Shown here piece after piece: positions 17,649 through 26,787 of a stretch of 64,000 nucleotides of DNA (its first letter is position 1; each line of letters starts with the position of its first letter). The DNA is from Lysinibacillus sp. G4S2 (GTDB lineage Bacteria; Bacillota; Bacilli; Bacillales_A; Planococcaceae). The stretch is from NCBI RefSeq assembly GCF_030348505.1, contig NZ_JAUCFJ010000002.1:1616001-1680000 (forward strand), given 5' to 3'. The translations under genes and the position numbers were made by a program. The notes under the pieces were generated by a model that saw nothing but the letters and a program-made list of their open reading frames with translations, searched no databases and was not told the DNA's origin.

Positions 17649-18461
17649 ATGATTATGGAAGGCAGACGAACTTTTGGATTTTTACTGACACTTGTCATCA
17701 CGTTTGCTATCGCACCGTTAATTGCCATTGTGTTCTATACATTTATGAAAGAAGGGCAATTAGATGTTTCACAAATTAATAGAATGTTTGCCAATGAGAG
17801 AGTGTGGCAAACGCTTGGAAACTCTATCCTATTAGGAGTTTTAGTTATTATAGGGACAACAATTATAGCATTCCCCATGGCGTTAATAAGAACGAAAACA
17901 AGCTTGTATAAATATAATTGGCTAGATATTGTTCTAACGATTCCGTTTATGACTCCACCGTATATTGGCTCGATGGGCTGGATATTGTTTATGCAAAATA
18001 ATGGATTTCTCCAACAGCTATTTCCAAGTGCTGCTTGGATGACTGAAGCGTTCTTCTCTTTATCTGGAATGGTCATGATTATGAGCCTGCATCTTTTTCC
18101 TTTTTTATATTTAATGCTAAAAAATACGTTATTAAGAATCAATGGCTCCTTTCTTGATGCTGCACTCATTTTTGGACGAAGCCCTTGGAGAAATTGGATG
18201 AAGATAGTTTTGCCTTTATTGGTTTCTAGCTACGTTCTAGGAAGTTTGCTAATTTTCATCAAAACATTAGCTGAATTTGGAACACCTGCAACATTTGGTA
18301 GTCGAATTGGTTTTCAAGTATTTACGACTGAAATCCACTCTTACCTATCTAGATGGCCAGTAGACATAAGTATGGCGACCACGCTGTCATTTATTTTTAC
18401 TGTCAGTTTGTCTCGTCATCTGGTATTTTCAAAATCTTATTGGACGCAAATATACATATAG
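17649..18461 (+). pseudogene. ABC importer permease, N-terminal half of a frameshifted double permease
   Basis: 270 codons, six helices and one EAA loop (DAALIFGRSPWRNWMKIVLP). The last 20 residues or so lose similarity to membrane protein. At the T5 run 18394-18398, removing one T joins FI to LLSVCLVIWYFQNLIGRK and continues straight into the next frame. The fused product would be 553 residues, the usual size of FbpB/PhnU-type 12-helix permeases. The span 17649-19311 is 1663 bp, one base more than a multiple of three. It is either a real inactivating or phase-variable frameshift or a sequencing error. Confidence 0.85.
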
Positions 18462-18462
18462 C

Positions 18463-19311
18463 GTGCTTTCTGGAAAAACACCAGCTATTCGTGAAATCAA
18501 AGATAAGTGGTATGTCAAGCTCGGTTCATGGCTTTTTGTGGGGATCATCATTTTGCTATCAATCGGTATTCCTTATTTTTCGATTATCGTGACATCTTTG
18601 CAGAAAGTTAGGGGAGATGGTTTGCAAGCAGGGAATTTTAGTTTTGCCTCCTACCAGGAAGTGTTTACAAGTGGAAGTGCTGGATTGTCAGCATTTTTAA
18701 ATAGTGTTGTTTTCTCCATAATCACAGCTGTCGTTACGGCGATTATTGGTTTGTTCATTGCCTTATACATTAAAAAAGGAGAAACGAAAAAGCAGCAAGT
18801 ATTAGATTTCTTTAGTTTAATGCCTAACATTATTCCTGGAATTGTTTTTGTTGTTGGGTTAATTATGTTTTGGAATGCACCGTGGCTACCAGCGACCATT
18901 TATAATACGAAGACAATGGTTGTGGTCACGTATTGTGTACTTTTTTTACCGTATTCTGTGCAATATATAAAGTCCTCTTTATCACAATTAGATTCTTCGA
19001 TATTCCAATCAGCAGCTATTTTTGGGAGAAGTAGTTGGGTTGTTTATCGACAAATCATCATGCCATTATTAATGAAGGGAATTCTAGCTGGGATGACGAT
19101 GACGTTTATTATTTCAATGCGTGAGCTTGTCGCTGGATTACTTATTTTGCCCCCTTCAGTAGAGACTGGCGCAACATTTATTTACAGTCAATTTGAGCAA
19201 GGAAATGTCGGGGAAGGAATGGCTGTAGCAGTAATAACAGTCATCATGACCGTTATTTTCATGTTGCTGTTTGCCTGGCTACAAAAAAGGGGAGGGCATG
19301 CGGATGCTTAA
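18463..19311 (+). pseudogene. ABC importer permease, C-terminal half of the frameshifted double permease
   Basis: 282 codons from a GTG at 18463 that has no ribosome site. The frame is open upstream of it to at least 18391 and encodes permease-like sequence there, so this is a continuation, not a separate start. It has six helices and a second EAA loop (FQSAAIFGRSSWVVYRQIIMP). The end overlaps the start of the metallo-hydrolase gene by 8 bp. Confidence 0.85.
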
Positions 19312-20392
19312 TATAGAGATTTTAGGTGGGGTCGGTGAGTATGGCCGTAACTGCTTTTTCATTGAAAATAATGGACATGCTATTTTACTCGATTGCGGAG
19401 TGATGAATAATCGACAGAAATCTCCTCCGAATTTAACACAAGCTCATGTGGCAAAGCTTGATGCAGTGTTTATTTCCCATTCACATATAGATCATGTAGG
19501 TGCTCTTCCTTTGCTTGAGACATTGGGATACAGAGGGCCGATCATTATGAGTAAAATGACTGCGCAGCAATTAAAACAGCCATGCCAACATACAAGAACC
19601 TTTCAACCAGAATCTATTGGAAAGTGGTTAGTTGTTAGTAACTGTCTTGCCTTTCAATGGGGCTACAGTGGACATTTAATAGGAAGTGTTTGGTATAAAA
19701 TCCGGTTTTTTGAGGAGGTGATTTTTTACTCTGGCGACTATGTGGTGGATTCCTTTTTGTTGAAAGCAGAGCTGCCGATAGAGGACTGGACTGTATATGA
19801 TGTAGCTATTATTGATAGCGGTCATGTGGAGAAGCGCATCAATAATTTAGAAGTATTGCAGCAAGTGTCAGAATTTATTCATGCAAATCCAAGCTGCCCA
19901 ATTATTTTCCCGTCTTCTTTTTCAGGAAAAACAGCAGATGTTGCTATCTATCTTTTTCAGCATACGACAAGGGCGATACGTATTGATCATGAATTGTTGT
20001 CTTTATTTGATAATTATTATGAGGCACCTGAAAATTTATTGTCTACCAATACAATGTTGCAACCGTTTAAACTAGAATGTTTGGCAAAGATAACAGAAAG
20101 TGAAAACACCATTTATTTTATGCCTGAGCGTGATGAAGCGAAATTAGTGGAGCTACTTCATAAAAACCCAACAGCTATAGTGATCTTTACGGGATATTGG
20201 CATAAAGGCAACTATAGAATTCAATTATCCAAAAATCAACATAAGGAATTTTTTTATAAAACGCATCCAGATTATCATGATATCATCGCACTTTCTAAGA
20301 AAATAAATGCACATAAAACTATCTATTTTCACAGTTCATTAACGAATAGGGAAACGACTTTCTTGCAATTACTAAAGGAGGAGATCATATGA
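19304..20392 (+). CDS. Metallo-beta-lactamase-fold hydrolase with beta-CASP-like motifs
   Basis: 363 residues from ATG 19304; GGGGAGG ends 8 bp before it, whereas an ATG at 19298 would be too close. It shows the zinc-binding HSHIDH (about 59-64), then GHLIGS and YSGDY, the histidine and aspartate motifs of the MBL superfamily in the form typical of RNase J / CPSF-like beta-CASP enzymes. No C-terminal RNA-binding domain is visible. It overlaps the permease gene and is followed by a 4-bp overlap with the secreted protein gene, so it belongs to the import operon. It may hydrolyse a phosphodiester substrate brought in by the transporter (inference). Confidence 0.82.
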   Translation: MLNIEILGGVGEYGRNCFFIENNGHAILLDCGVMNNRQKSPPNLTQAHVAKLDAVFISHSHIDHVGALPLLETLGYRGPIIMSKMTAQQLKQPCQHTRTFQPESIGKWLVVSNCLAFQWGYSGHLIGSVWYKIRFFEEVIFYSGDYVVDSFLLKAELPIEDWTVYDVAIIDSGHVEKRINNLEVLQQVSEFIHANPSCPIIFPSSFSGKTADVAIYLFQHTTRAIRIDHELLSLFDNYYEAPENLLSTNTMLQPFKLECLAKITESENTIYFMPERDEAKLVELLHKNPTAIVIFTGYWHKGNYRIQLSKNQHKEFFYKTHPDYHDIIALSKKINAHKTIYFHSSLTNRETTFLQLLKEEII

Positions 20393-21186
20393 AGAAATTT
20401 TTCGTAACTTTTTGTTTAATAGGCATTGTACTTGTTAGCGCTATTAGCTTTGATTCCACACAAGCGAAAGCAGCAATTGAGCCAGAGCATGAAATTAAAT
20501 TCAATATTAAATCTGAACTTTTTGCTGAATCAGATATTTTAAATGTTTTTCAAGCTACAAAAAAAGATGAGGTAAAGGTTTATTTCTTTGATACTCCAAA
20601 TAAAGATTTTTTAAATGAGGATTATATCCACCGTTTGCGTGTCTACAATGGGAGCAATAAAATGGATATTACCTATAAAAAGAGATTTTTAAATACACCT
20701 TTAGATGAAGCGATCGCAATAACAGAAAGTCATGGTTTTACGGGAGCAGAGTCCAACTATAAATTTGAAATGGATATTAAGGGTGGTAATCGGACATTCA
20801 CGATAAGTCGTAAGGAATCATTAAAGACTACATCTAAAGTTTCCTATGATACAGTCGATGCAAACGCTGCGAAAAAATTAATTTTAGACAATGTTCCGAA
20901 GAAAATTTTAAATTGGCATTCTGAAGCATGGTATCAAAATACATTATCTCTAGCTGTAGTTTATGGTCCTGCAAAGGCAACAACATATAAAGGAAGCTTT
21001 GCGGGCTATGAGGCAGATATTGAAGTTTGGCAATATCAAGGCGAGACGATGGTAGAGCTATCAACGAAAGAGGAAGATGCATTAAAGGCTGCTGTTATAG
21101 AAAAAGAATGGCATGATCAATTAGAATCTGCAGGTTATTTAAGCGTTGATCAACGTGGAAAAACGGCATTTGTAATGGGTATGTAA
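20389..21186 (+). CDS. Secreted protein of unknown function, last gene of the importer operon
   Basis: 265 residues with a clear signal peptide (MKKFFVTFCLIGIVLVSAIS..., cleavage probably after AKA). The mature part has no motif I recognise; it is rich in Lys/Glu and Tyr with alternating beta-type sequence (IEPEHEIKFNIKSELF, EVKVYFFDTPNKDF). The ATGA overlap with the metallo-hydrolase gene ties it to the same message. A terminator follows. Confidence 0.75.
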   Translation: MKKFFVTFCLIGIVLVSAISFDSTQAKAAIEPEHEIKFNIKSELFAESDILNVFQATKKDEVKVYFFDTPNKDFLNEDYIHRLRVYNGSNKMDITYKKRFLNTPLDEAIAITESHGFTGAESNYKFEMDIKGGNRTFTISRKESLKTTSKVSYDTVDANAAKKLILDNVPKKILNWHSEAWYQNTLSLAVVYGPAKATTYKGSFAGYEADIEVWQYQGETMVELSTKEEDALKAAVIEKEWHDQLESAGYLSVDQRGKTAFVMGM

Positions 21187-21194
21187 TTTAAATT

Positions 21195-21273
21195 AATTCG
21201 CGACACTTCTAGGAATAGCGAGCAAGCTGTGGTGCTTGTCACTCGTTTGAAGAAGTGGAGCGAATTTTTTTCT
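21195..21273 (+). terminator. Terminator of the importer operon
   Basis: AATTCGC...ACACTTCT (21195-21211) pairs with AGAAGTG..GCGAATT (about 21252-21269), and a run of T follows. Confidence 0.7.
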
Positions 21274-21368
21274 TTTTGGTGTGAAGTAGAATTGAAGGTA
21301 AATAAAAACAAAGAAAAATTTGTTCTAACTTTTTCAATTTAGCTTACACTTACTATAGGACGAACTTT

Positions 21369-22718
21369 GTGTTGAACAGAGGAGGAAATAACATAGCGAA
21401 AAAGATGGGACTTGTCGCGCTACTTTTATTCGGTGTTTATGTGCTTTGTATGTATTGGTATATATTCCATAGCGACGGTGGTACAATACCACGAGCGTTG
21501 CAAGGAACAGCTGCAGATCCAGTGATGTTTATGTCTGAAAAAGAACTATATTTAAGTGGTGAATATTCTAAAATACGGAACTTCCTTTTCTTTGTTGCTA
21601 CACCTTTGGAATGGTTAATTTATTTTATGATATTAATTATGGGTGTATCACGTTATTTCGAAAAGGTAGCGACGTCACAAACTAAATGGAAGCTGCTACA
21701 AAATGCAAGTTACTTATTCTTATTATCACTTTTATTATATGTTGTACTATTTCCACTCGATTATTATCGTTACAATTTAAGCAAAATTTATGGCATTAGT
21801 ACACAAGGATTTTCGTCGTGGATGCGAGATGGCCTTATCGATTTTTGGGTTAACTTTGGCATGAGCTTTATTATTGTGTCTGTCATTTATTGGCTCATCA
21901 AAAAGAGTGCCAAAAGATGGTGGCTATATGCTTGGTTCTTAACGATTCCATTTACAATATTTGTGATGTTCATTCAACCTGTTGTTATTGATCCTTTATA
22001 CAATGATTTTTATCCGTTAAAAAATAAGGAGCTAGAGGCGAAAATCTTGTCTATTGCTGCACAGGCAAATATACCAGCAGAGCATGTATATGAAGTCAAT
22101 ATGGCAGAAAAAACAAATGCCTTAAATGCCTATGTAACGGGTATTGGCAGTAATTCGAGAATTGTCCTATGGGATACAACCTTAAATCGTTTAACAGATA
22201 ATGAAATATTATTTATTATGGCACATGAAATGGGACATTACGTTGAGAAGCATATTTATTTTGGTATTGCAGGGTACCTTTTGTTGTCATTGCTAGGATT
22301 ATGGCTAACAGCAAAATGTATGAGGTGGTTGGTTAGACGTTACGGACAGGTATTAAAAATTAAAAAAATCAGTGATATAAGTTCTTACCCATTATTTTTA
22401 CTGATAACATCTGTTTTATTATTTGCTTCAAGTCCTCTGTCCAATTATATTTCAAGGTATCAAGAAACGAGAGCCGATCAATATGCGATTTCACTTACAG
22501 GTGATCGAGAGTCGGCAGTTACTGCATTCCAGAAGCTGACGATATCTGGTTTAAGTGAGGTAAATCCAAAGTTACTTGTAAAATGGTTCCGTTATACACA
22601 TCCACCAATGCTTGATCGTATTAATAAGGTAGCGGAGAAAGAAGGAGAGAAAAAAGAGGAGCCTTTAAAAGAAGTGCCGATAAAAGAGGAGCAGAAAAAA
22701 GAACATCAGAAAAAATAA
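21369..22718 (+). CDS. M48-family (Ste24-like) membrane metalloprotease
   Basis: 449 residues, several membrane helices, zinc motif HEMGH in FIMAHEMGHYVEKH (about residues 285-289), and a downstream ETRADQYAISL that supplies the third ligand. This is the CAAX-protease 1 / Ste24 layout with the long N-terminal membrane part (YNDFYPLKN and ALNAYVTGIGSNSRIVLWDT are typical). The start is uncertain. GTG 21369 has a weak AGGA 8 bp upstream. A much better GGAGG (21381-21385) lies inside the frame, 7 bp before an ATA codon at 21393 (ATA-GCG-AAA-AAG). The C-terminus is a charged tail (KEEPLKEVPIKEEQKKE). Confidence 0.88.
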   Translation: MLNRGGNNIAKKMGLVALLLFGVYVLCMYWYIFHSDGGTIPRALQGTAADPVMFMSEKELYLSGEYSKIRNFLFFVATPLEWLIYFMILIMGVSRYFEKVATSQTKWKLLQNASYLFLLSLLLYVVLFPLDYYRYNLSKIYGISTQGFSSWMRDGLIDFWVNFGMSFIIVSVIYWLIKKSAKRWWLYAWFLTIPFTIFVMFIQPVVIDPLYNDFYPLKNKELEAKILSIAAQANIPAEHVYEVNMAEKTNALNAYVTGIGSNSRIVLWDTTLNRLTDNEILFIMAHEMGHYVEKHIYFGIAGYLLLSLLGLWLTAKCMRWLVRRYGQVLKIKKISDISSYPLFLLITSVLLFASSPLSNYISRYQETRADQYAISLTGDRESAVTAFQKLTISGLSEVNPKLLVKWFRYTHPPMLDRINKVAEKEGEKKEEPLKEVPIKEEQKKEHQKK

Positions 22719-22825
22719 TAACGAAGTCTTTAATAGAAAAAGTGCAATACTAGGTTTTGTGAACAAATAGGTTGGGTATTATAAAATCAAAACTCATTTT
22801 TCGTTTCAATGTTAGGGGAATTGTT

Positions 22826-23641
22826 ATGCGTAATATTGTCGTTATTACACTTTCATCGGTATTAATCGCCTTTGCTTACAATTTTTTGTTAATTCCACAT
22901 GAGATTTTAAGTGGTGGTTTAAGTGGGATTGCCATTATGCTAGGGATTATCACACCAGTGAATACAGGGATTTTAAATTTACTTTTGAATTTACCATTGC
23001 TTATTATAGGGGTCATGAAGCTAGGGAAGCGGTTCATTGGATACACTATACTTTCGGTCGTCGTCCTATCAGTAAGCTTGTATATTATTCCTGTTTATAA
23101 AGCTACACAAGAACCGATTCTTGCCTCTTTATTTGGCGGAGTTATTGTAGGATTGGGGACGGGTATAATTTTTCGTGCATCGGGTTCCTCTGGAGGTTTT
23201 GATATTATAGCGATGCTACTAAGTCGCAAACGGGATTTTCCGCTCGGTACATTAATCTCCGTAATGAATGGGATTGTTGTAACTATTTCCGGATTCGTTT
23301 TTAGCTGGGACGCTGCATTACTAACACTCGTATCGATTTATGCTACAGGGAAGGTTGTTGACACCATTCATACGAGTCATATTAAATTGACGCTAATGAT
23401 TATTACGAGCAAGGGCGAGGAAGTGAGGCAGCTGCTACTATCTAAGCTTTATAGAGGTGTCACTATTGTGGATGCGAAGGGTGCTTATTCAGGCGAAGGA
23501 CGTAAAGTTTTAATAACCGTCATTACGCGCTATCAGCTTGCCGAAGTTAAAAGCATGATAAAGGAAGCGGATGAAAAAGCCTTTGTTAATATATTACAAA
23601 CAGTAGAAGTCATTGGCATGTTTGATAGAGGCTTAAAGTAG
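22826..23641 (+). CDS. YitT-family membrane protein (DUF161/DUF2179)
   Basis: 271 residues from ATG 22826 (AGGGGAA just upstream; an in-frame TTG at 22772 has no good site). Five or six helices (LLIPHEILSGGLSGIAIML, GVIVGLGTGIIFRASGSSGG, FDIIAML) and a cytoplasmic C-terminal DUF2179 domain (LYRGVTIVDAKGAYSGEGRKV...). The molecular function of the family is unknown. Confidence 0.88.
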   Translation: MRNIVVITLSSVLIAFAYNFLLIPHEILSGGLSGIAIMLGIITPVNTGILNLLLNLPLLIIGVMKLGKRFIGYTILSVVVLSVSLYIIPVYKATQEPILASLFGGVIVGLGTGIIFRASGSSGGFDIIAMLLSRKRDFPLGTLISVMNGIVVTISGFVFSWDAALLTLVSIYATGKVVDTIHTSHIKLTLMIITSKGEEVRQLLLSKLYRGVTIVDAKGAYSGEGRKVLITVITRYQLAEVKSMIKEADEKAFVNILQTVEVIGMFDRGLK

Positions 23642-23643
23642 GC

Positions 23644-23672
23644 GATATCGGGGGAGAAATGCCCCCGATATA
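23644..23672 (+). terminator. Strong hairpin after the YitT gene
   Basis: GATATCGGGGG pairs with CCCCCGATAT around an AGAAATG loop, directly after the stop codon. There is no T-run, so it may act as an mRNA-stabilising hairpin instead. Confidence 0.55.
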
Positions 23673-23687
23673 ACGCTTGAGCAAATA

Positions 23688-23757
23688 TCGTGTTGCTGCC
23701 GCTACGCTTTCGCACAGAAAACATTTTGTTGCTGCCGCTACGCTTTCGAAAACGCCT
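23688..23757 (-). repeat. Family C module, two tandem copies
   Basis: Two units of 'gttgctgccgctacgctttcg' (cacagaa) separated by 'aacattttg'. Read on the minus strand they are the same module that is expanded inside element A3. Here it stands alone, outside a recognisable A or B element. Confidence 0.7.
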
Positions 23758-23866
23758 ATCAGAGGGAAATCAATCTAAAAATAAATAGTTATTCCCTTCT
23801 ACACACGTTATTGGTTATAATAAATATAATCGAACGTGTGTTTTTATATTGTTGGAGGGGATTAAT

Positions 23867-24232
23867 ATGGACAAAGAAACAATTCATGCGTATTGCTTAA
23901 AGCTTCATGGTACAACACATGATTACAAAGTAGAATGGGCAGCGGATCGCTATCATATTGGGGGAAAAATGTATGGGATGATGGGCGGTGATGCAACTGG
24001 AAGACCGGTACTTACATTGAAATGTGAACCTAATCGAGCTGAGGAGTTAAGAGAAGCTTATGAAGGTATTATTCCAGGTTATTATATGAATAAAACACAT
24101 TGGAATTCAATCTATATGGATCTAGATGATGTGCCGATCGATTTAGTTGAAAATCTAATCAAACATTCTTATGAGCTAGTTTTCGGAAAGCTAACAAAAA
24201 AAGCTCAGCAAGAGATTAATTTAAAAATTTAA
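23867..24232 (+). CDS. MmcQ/YjbR-family protein
   Basis: 121 residues from ATG 23867 (TTGGAGGGG before it). The sequence HGTTHDYKVEWAADRYHIGG, KMYGMMGGDATGRPVLTLKC, MNKTHWNSIYMDLDDVPIDL and HSYELVFGKLTKK is the compact MmcQ/YjbR fold, a small DNA-binding-like domain of unknown role. Single-gene unit. A 9-bp inverted repeat ACACACGTT/AACGTGTGT (23801-23809, 23833-23841) brackets the promoter region. Confidence 0.88.
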   Translation: MDKETIHAYCLKLHGTTHDYKVEWAADRYHIGGKMYGMMGGDATGRPVLTLKCEPNRAEELREAYEGIIPGYYMNKTHWNSIYMDLDDVPIDLVENLIKHSYELVFGKLTKKAQQEINLKI

Positions 24233-24249
24233 AAAGATAGATAAATTAA

Positions 24250-24291
24250 AAGACATTACTTATTAGTCATATAAAATATGTAATGTCCTTT
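24250..24291. terminator. Terminator after the MmcQ-like gene
   Basis: GACATTAC (24251-24258) pairs with GTAATGTC (24280-24287), followed by TTTCTT. Confidence 0.6.
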
Positions 24292-24416
24292 CTTATTCAA
24301 CTAGCGCGCCTTTTAGTTGAACAAGGAAGTTATTTTAAAAGATATTCTTCTAATAATGCTCTTAAATCAAATCTATTCTTGTATTCTAATTATTTTCGTA
24401 TATATTTTTCTATTAT

Positions 24417-25298
24417 TTATTTGTTATTTCTTTGCTGTAGTAAAAATATTGCTAGACCAATTAAGATGAGTGCGATTCCTATACCTTGTTGTAAAGAAAT
24501 GACCTCATCCAAAATGAAATAAGCGAGTATGCAAGTTCCAAACGTCTCTCCTAATATGCTCATTGAAATAACTGAGGTACTTAGCCATTTCAACAACCAA
24601 TTAAAAATCGTTTGCCCTAATATCGTTGCAATAAATGCTAATCCAATAAAGGACAACCAGGTTTGTGTGGAATAATTAACGAAAGAAATTTGCTGGCTGA
24701 AAACAAAAATACTTAAAAATAGTGCACTACTGGTATAACCGATGATTGAATAAGGGATAAGAGATAGCTTTTTACGAATATACTGGCCAATGAAGAAGTA
24801 GGCCGTAATAACACCTGCTGCAATAAAAGCAAGTATATCGCCAAATAATGCCTGTCCACTAATTTGAAAATCTTGCCATCCAATGACAATACTTCCGGTA
24901 ATCGCTACGAGACAGCCCATTATAGCACCTTTACTGAAGCGCTCTTTGAATAGAAAATAACCGCCAACCATTGAAAAAAGTGGCTGTAATGTGACGATGA
25001 CAGTCGAACTTGCTACTGATGTGTAATTTAATGATTCAAACCACAATAAATAATGTGCTGCCAGAAATAAACCTGAGAGTAATCCAAGTCCCCATTGTTT
25101 TTTTGACAACGAACCTAATTCTTTACGGTTCCTTTTATTTACTAATAAAAATGGCAAAAGCATGACTGCTGCAAAAAGCATCCGATAAAATGCTGTAATT
25201 GTCGCAGGTGCATCTGCTAATTTCACAAAAATTGCTGAAGTAGACAATGCAATTACGCCCAAAAATAAGGTAGTGTAAGAAATAAGCGGTGATTTCAA
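24417..25298 (-). CDS. EamA/DMT-family metabolite exporter
   Basis: 293 residues, ten predicted helices in two EamA halves (LGVIALSTSAIFVKLADAPA at the start, SILGETFGTCILAYFILDEV near the end, the conserved end-of-repeat helix). Members export amino acids or other small metabolites; the substrate is unknown. It is divergent from an XRE-cupin regulator gene at 25464, which probably controls it. Confidence 0.92.
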   Translation of the reverse strand: MKSPLISYTTLFLGVIALSTSAIFVKLADAPATITAFYRMLFAAVMLLPFLLVNKRNRKELGSLSKKQWGLGLLSGLFLAAHYLLWFESLNYTSVASSTVIVTLQPLFSMVGGYFLFKERFSKGAIMGCLVAITGSIVIGWQDFQISGQALFGDILAFIAAGVITAYFFIGQYIRKKLSLIPYSIIGYTSSALFLSIFVFSQQISFVNYSTQTWLSFIGLAFIATILGQTIFNWLLKWLSTSVISMSILGETFGTCILAYFILDEVISLQQGIGIALILIGLAIFLLQQRNNK

Positions 25299-25463
25299 TA
25301 CTGTTCCCCCTTGATGTTTGTTTACTATAATAAAATTAATATATTATAATGTACAAATGTAAGTATAAAATATTTATGTTATTGAAAAAAGCATTATTTC
25401 TCTATGTTTAGTATGTCAGCACAAAAGGCATCAAACATACATTATTTTAAAGGGGTATTTGCT

Positions 25464-26024
25464 ATGAAAAATCATCGCTTAGGACAAACAGTATTAAACT
25501 ATCGTAAGAAAAATGGTATGACAATTCGTGAGTTTGCTGAATATGCAGGAATTAGTACATCACTTATTAGCCAAATTGAAAGAGGACAAGGGAATCCGTC
25601 GTTAAGTGTACTAGAGTTAATTGCACAAGCACTAAACGTGCCACTTTTTACTCTGTTTGTTAATGAAATTGATACAGATTCCCTCATTTCCAGAAAGCAA
25701 GATCGAAAGAAAGTATATCGTGAAAATAGTGACCATATTGTCTATGATGTATTAACACCAGACTTTATGAAGGCGCATATTGAACTCTTAATGATGGATT
25801 TGAATGCACATACTACTACTACAGAGAGTCATTACTCACATGACGATAAAGAAGAGATTGCTGTGGTTATGAAAGGTCAAGCATATGTTGAACTGGAAGG
25901 AACCGAATATTTTTTAGATGAAGGAGATGTCGTACGCATTCCACCGAATGTTAAACACCGATTTTTGAACAAGAGTGATGAAACTAATCATATTTTATTT
26001 GTATTAACCCCATCATTAGTTTAA
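25464..26024 (+). CDS. XRE-cupin transcriptional regulator
   Basis: 186 residues from ATG 25464 (AAAGGGG upstream). N-terminal helix-turn-helix (about 8-63: GQTVLNYRKKNGMTIREFAE, GISTSLISQIERGQGNPS) and C-terminal cupin (about 105-180: EIAVVMKGQAYVELEG, DEGDVVRIPPNVKHRF). The cupin binds the effector in this family. Its position opposite the EamA exporter suggests it senses the exported metabolite. Confidence 0.93.
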   Translation: MKNHRLGQTVLNYRKKNGMTIREFAEYAGISTSLISQIERGQGNPSLSVLELIAQALNVPLFTLFVNEIDTDSLISRKQDRKKVYRENSDHIVYDVLTPDFMKAHIELLMMDLNAHTTTTESHYSHDDKEEIAVVMKGQAYVELEGTEYFLDEGDVVRIPPNVKHRFLNKSDETNHILFVLTPSLV

Positions 26025-26055
26025 ATAGCTCCTCAAATGTAAATATATAAAGAGA

Positions 26056-26312
26056 CAGGTGTGTTGATTAACCATTTTTATACATTCGAAGAGGCTGATT
26101 TCCGCTACGGGCTACTCGCTTTCCTGCGGGCGAGCGCCGAGCCGCTTCCTCCGCTTCGCTCCGTGCAGGGTCTCGTCTGTCTCGCTTTCCCGCGGGAGTC
26201 GAGTAGCCCTACGCTACAATCAGTTAAAATGGAAATATATCAGCAAAATAGTAACAAAAAAATCCATTTATCGCGCAATATTAAACCTATTTTTTCCTAA
26301 TCAACACGCCTG
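26056..26312 (-). mobile_element. MITE family B, copy B3, with perfect 9-bp target duplication
   Basis: CAGGTGTGTTGATTAACC at the left and TTTCCTAATCAACACGCCTG at the right, opposite orientation to B1/B2. ATAAAGAGA sits on both sides (26047-26055 and 26313-26321). 257 bp; the interior holds 'gaggctgatttccgctacgg' and 'gtagccctacgctacaatca' with a GC-rich middle. Confidence 0.92.
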
Positions 26313-26356
26313 ATAAAGAGAGAGTGACTTTAACCCCACAAAGCAGTATACAATCG

Positions 26357-26421
26357 AAAATGAAAAAGGACTCTGCAATTTTCACCAGCTTTACTGCGGA
26401 GAAAGCAGATTCCTTTTTCAT
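26357..26421 (-). terminator. Terminator after the GIY-YIG gene
   Basis: AAATGAAAAAGGA (26357-26369) pairs with TCCTTTTTCATTT (26409-26421). It lies just downstream of the minus-strand gene ending at 26430. Confidence 0.75.
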
Positions 26422-26429
26422 TTGTGTAA

Positions 26430-26771
26430 CTAGTTATATCCACGTTCACCAAATGGCTGAAGCGTGTCGAGCCATTTTTGTTCTAGCTTTTCTAACTCTT
26501 TTTTTGGATCGAAATAGCCCTCTTCTTTTTTCTTCAAATATTCCACAACTTCAATATCAAAAGCATCATTGCCGAAAGTGTTGTAATCAGCTTGTAGCTC
26601 TTTGTTTGTATGTGTTTTCGTTTTTAACATAAATTGAAAGCCGTTTAGGCGTTTTAAATTATTGAAGCTGCCTACAAACACTTTACCATTTTGTTTATTG
26701 GTCATTGTAAAAACGCCAGCTTCGATTTTTATCTCTTTATACATTTCCTTTAATTCTTTTTTATGGTCCAT
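26430..26771 (-). CDS. GIY-YIG nuclease-fold protein
   Basis: 113 residues. The sequence IEAGVFTMTNKQNGKVFVGS places degenerate GIY and YIG motifs (GVF and FVG) at the usual spacing, followed by LNGFQFMLKTKTHTNKELQADYN and a C-terminal FDIEVVEYL. Stand-alone small GIY-YIG proteins of this kind are common in Bacilli and their role is unknown. It starts 16 bp after the DUF2087 gene and is likely co-transcribed with it. Confidence 0.8.
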   Translation of the reverse strand: MDHKKELKEMYKEIKIEAGVFTMTNKQNGKVFVGSFNNLKRLNGFQFMLKTKTHTNKELQADYNTFGNDAFDIEVVEYLKKKEEGYFDPKKELEKLEQKWLDTLQPFGERGYN

Positions 26772-26787
26772 TGGAAACCCTGCTTTC

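Noticed and set aside
18353..18592. 79-codon frame overlapping the permease junction
   Set aside because: It is the third frame at the frameshift site and does not resemble permease sequence.
23801..23841. ACACACGTT/AACGTGTGT inverted repeat as a terminator
   Set aside because: The 23-nt loop contains -10-like TATAAT sequences and the repeat precedes, rather than follows, a gene; an operator is as likely, so it is not listed as a separate feature.
26061..26300. Frame inside element B3, and similar frames in other A/B copies (5952-6245, 8269-8475, 45905-46153, 46297-46521)
   Set aside because: All lie within non-coding mobile elements, with no ribosome sites.
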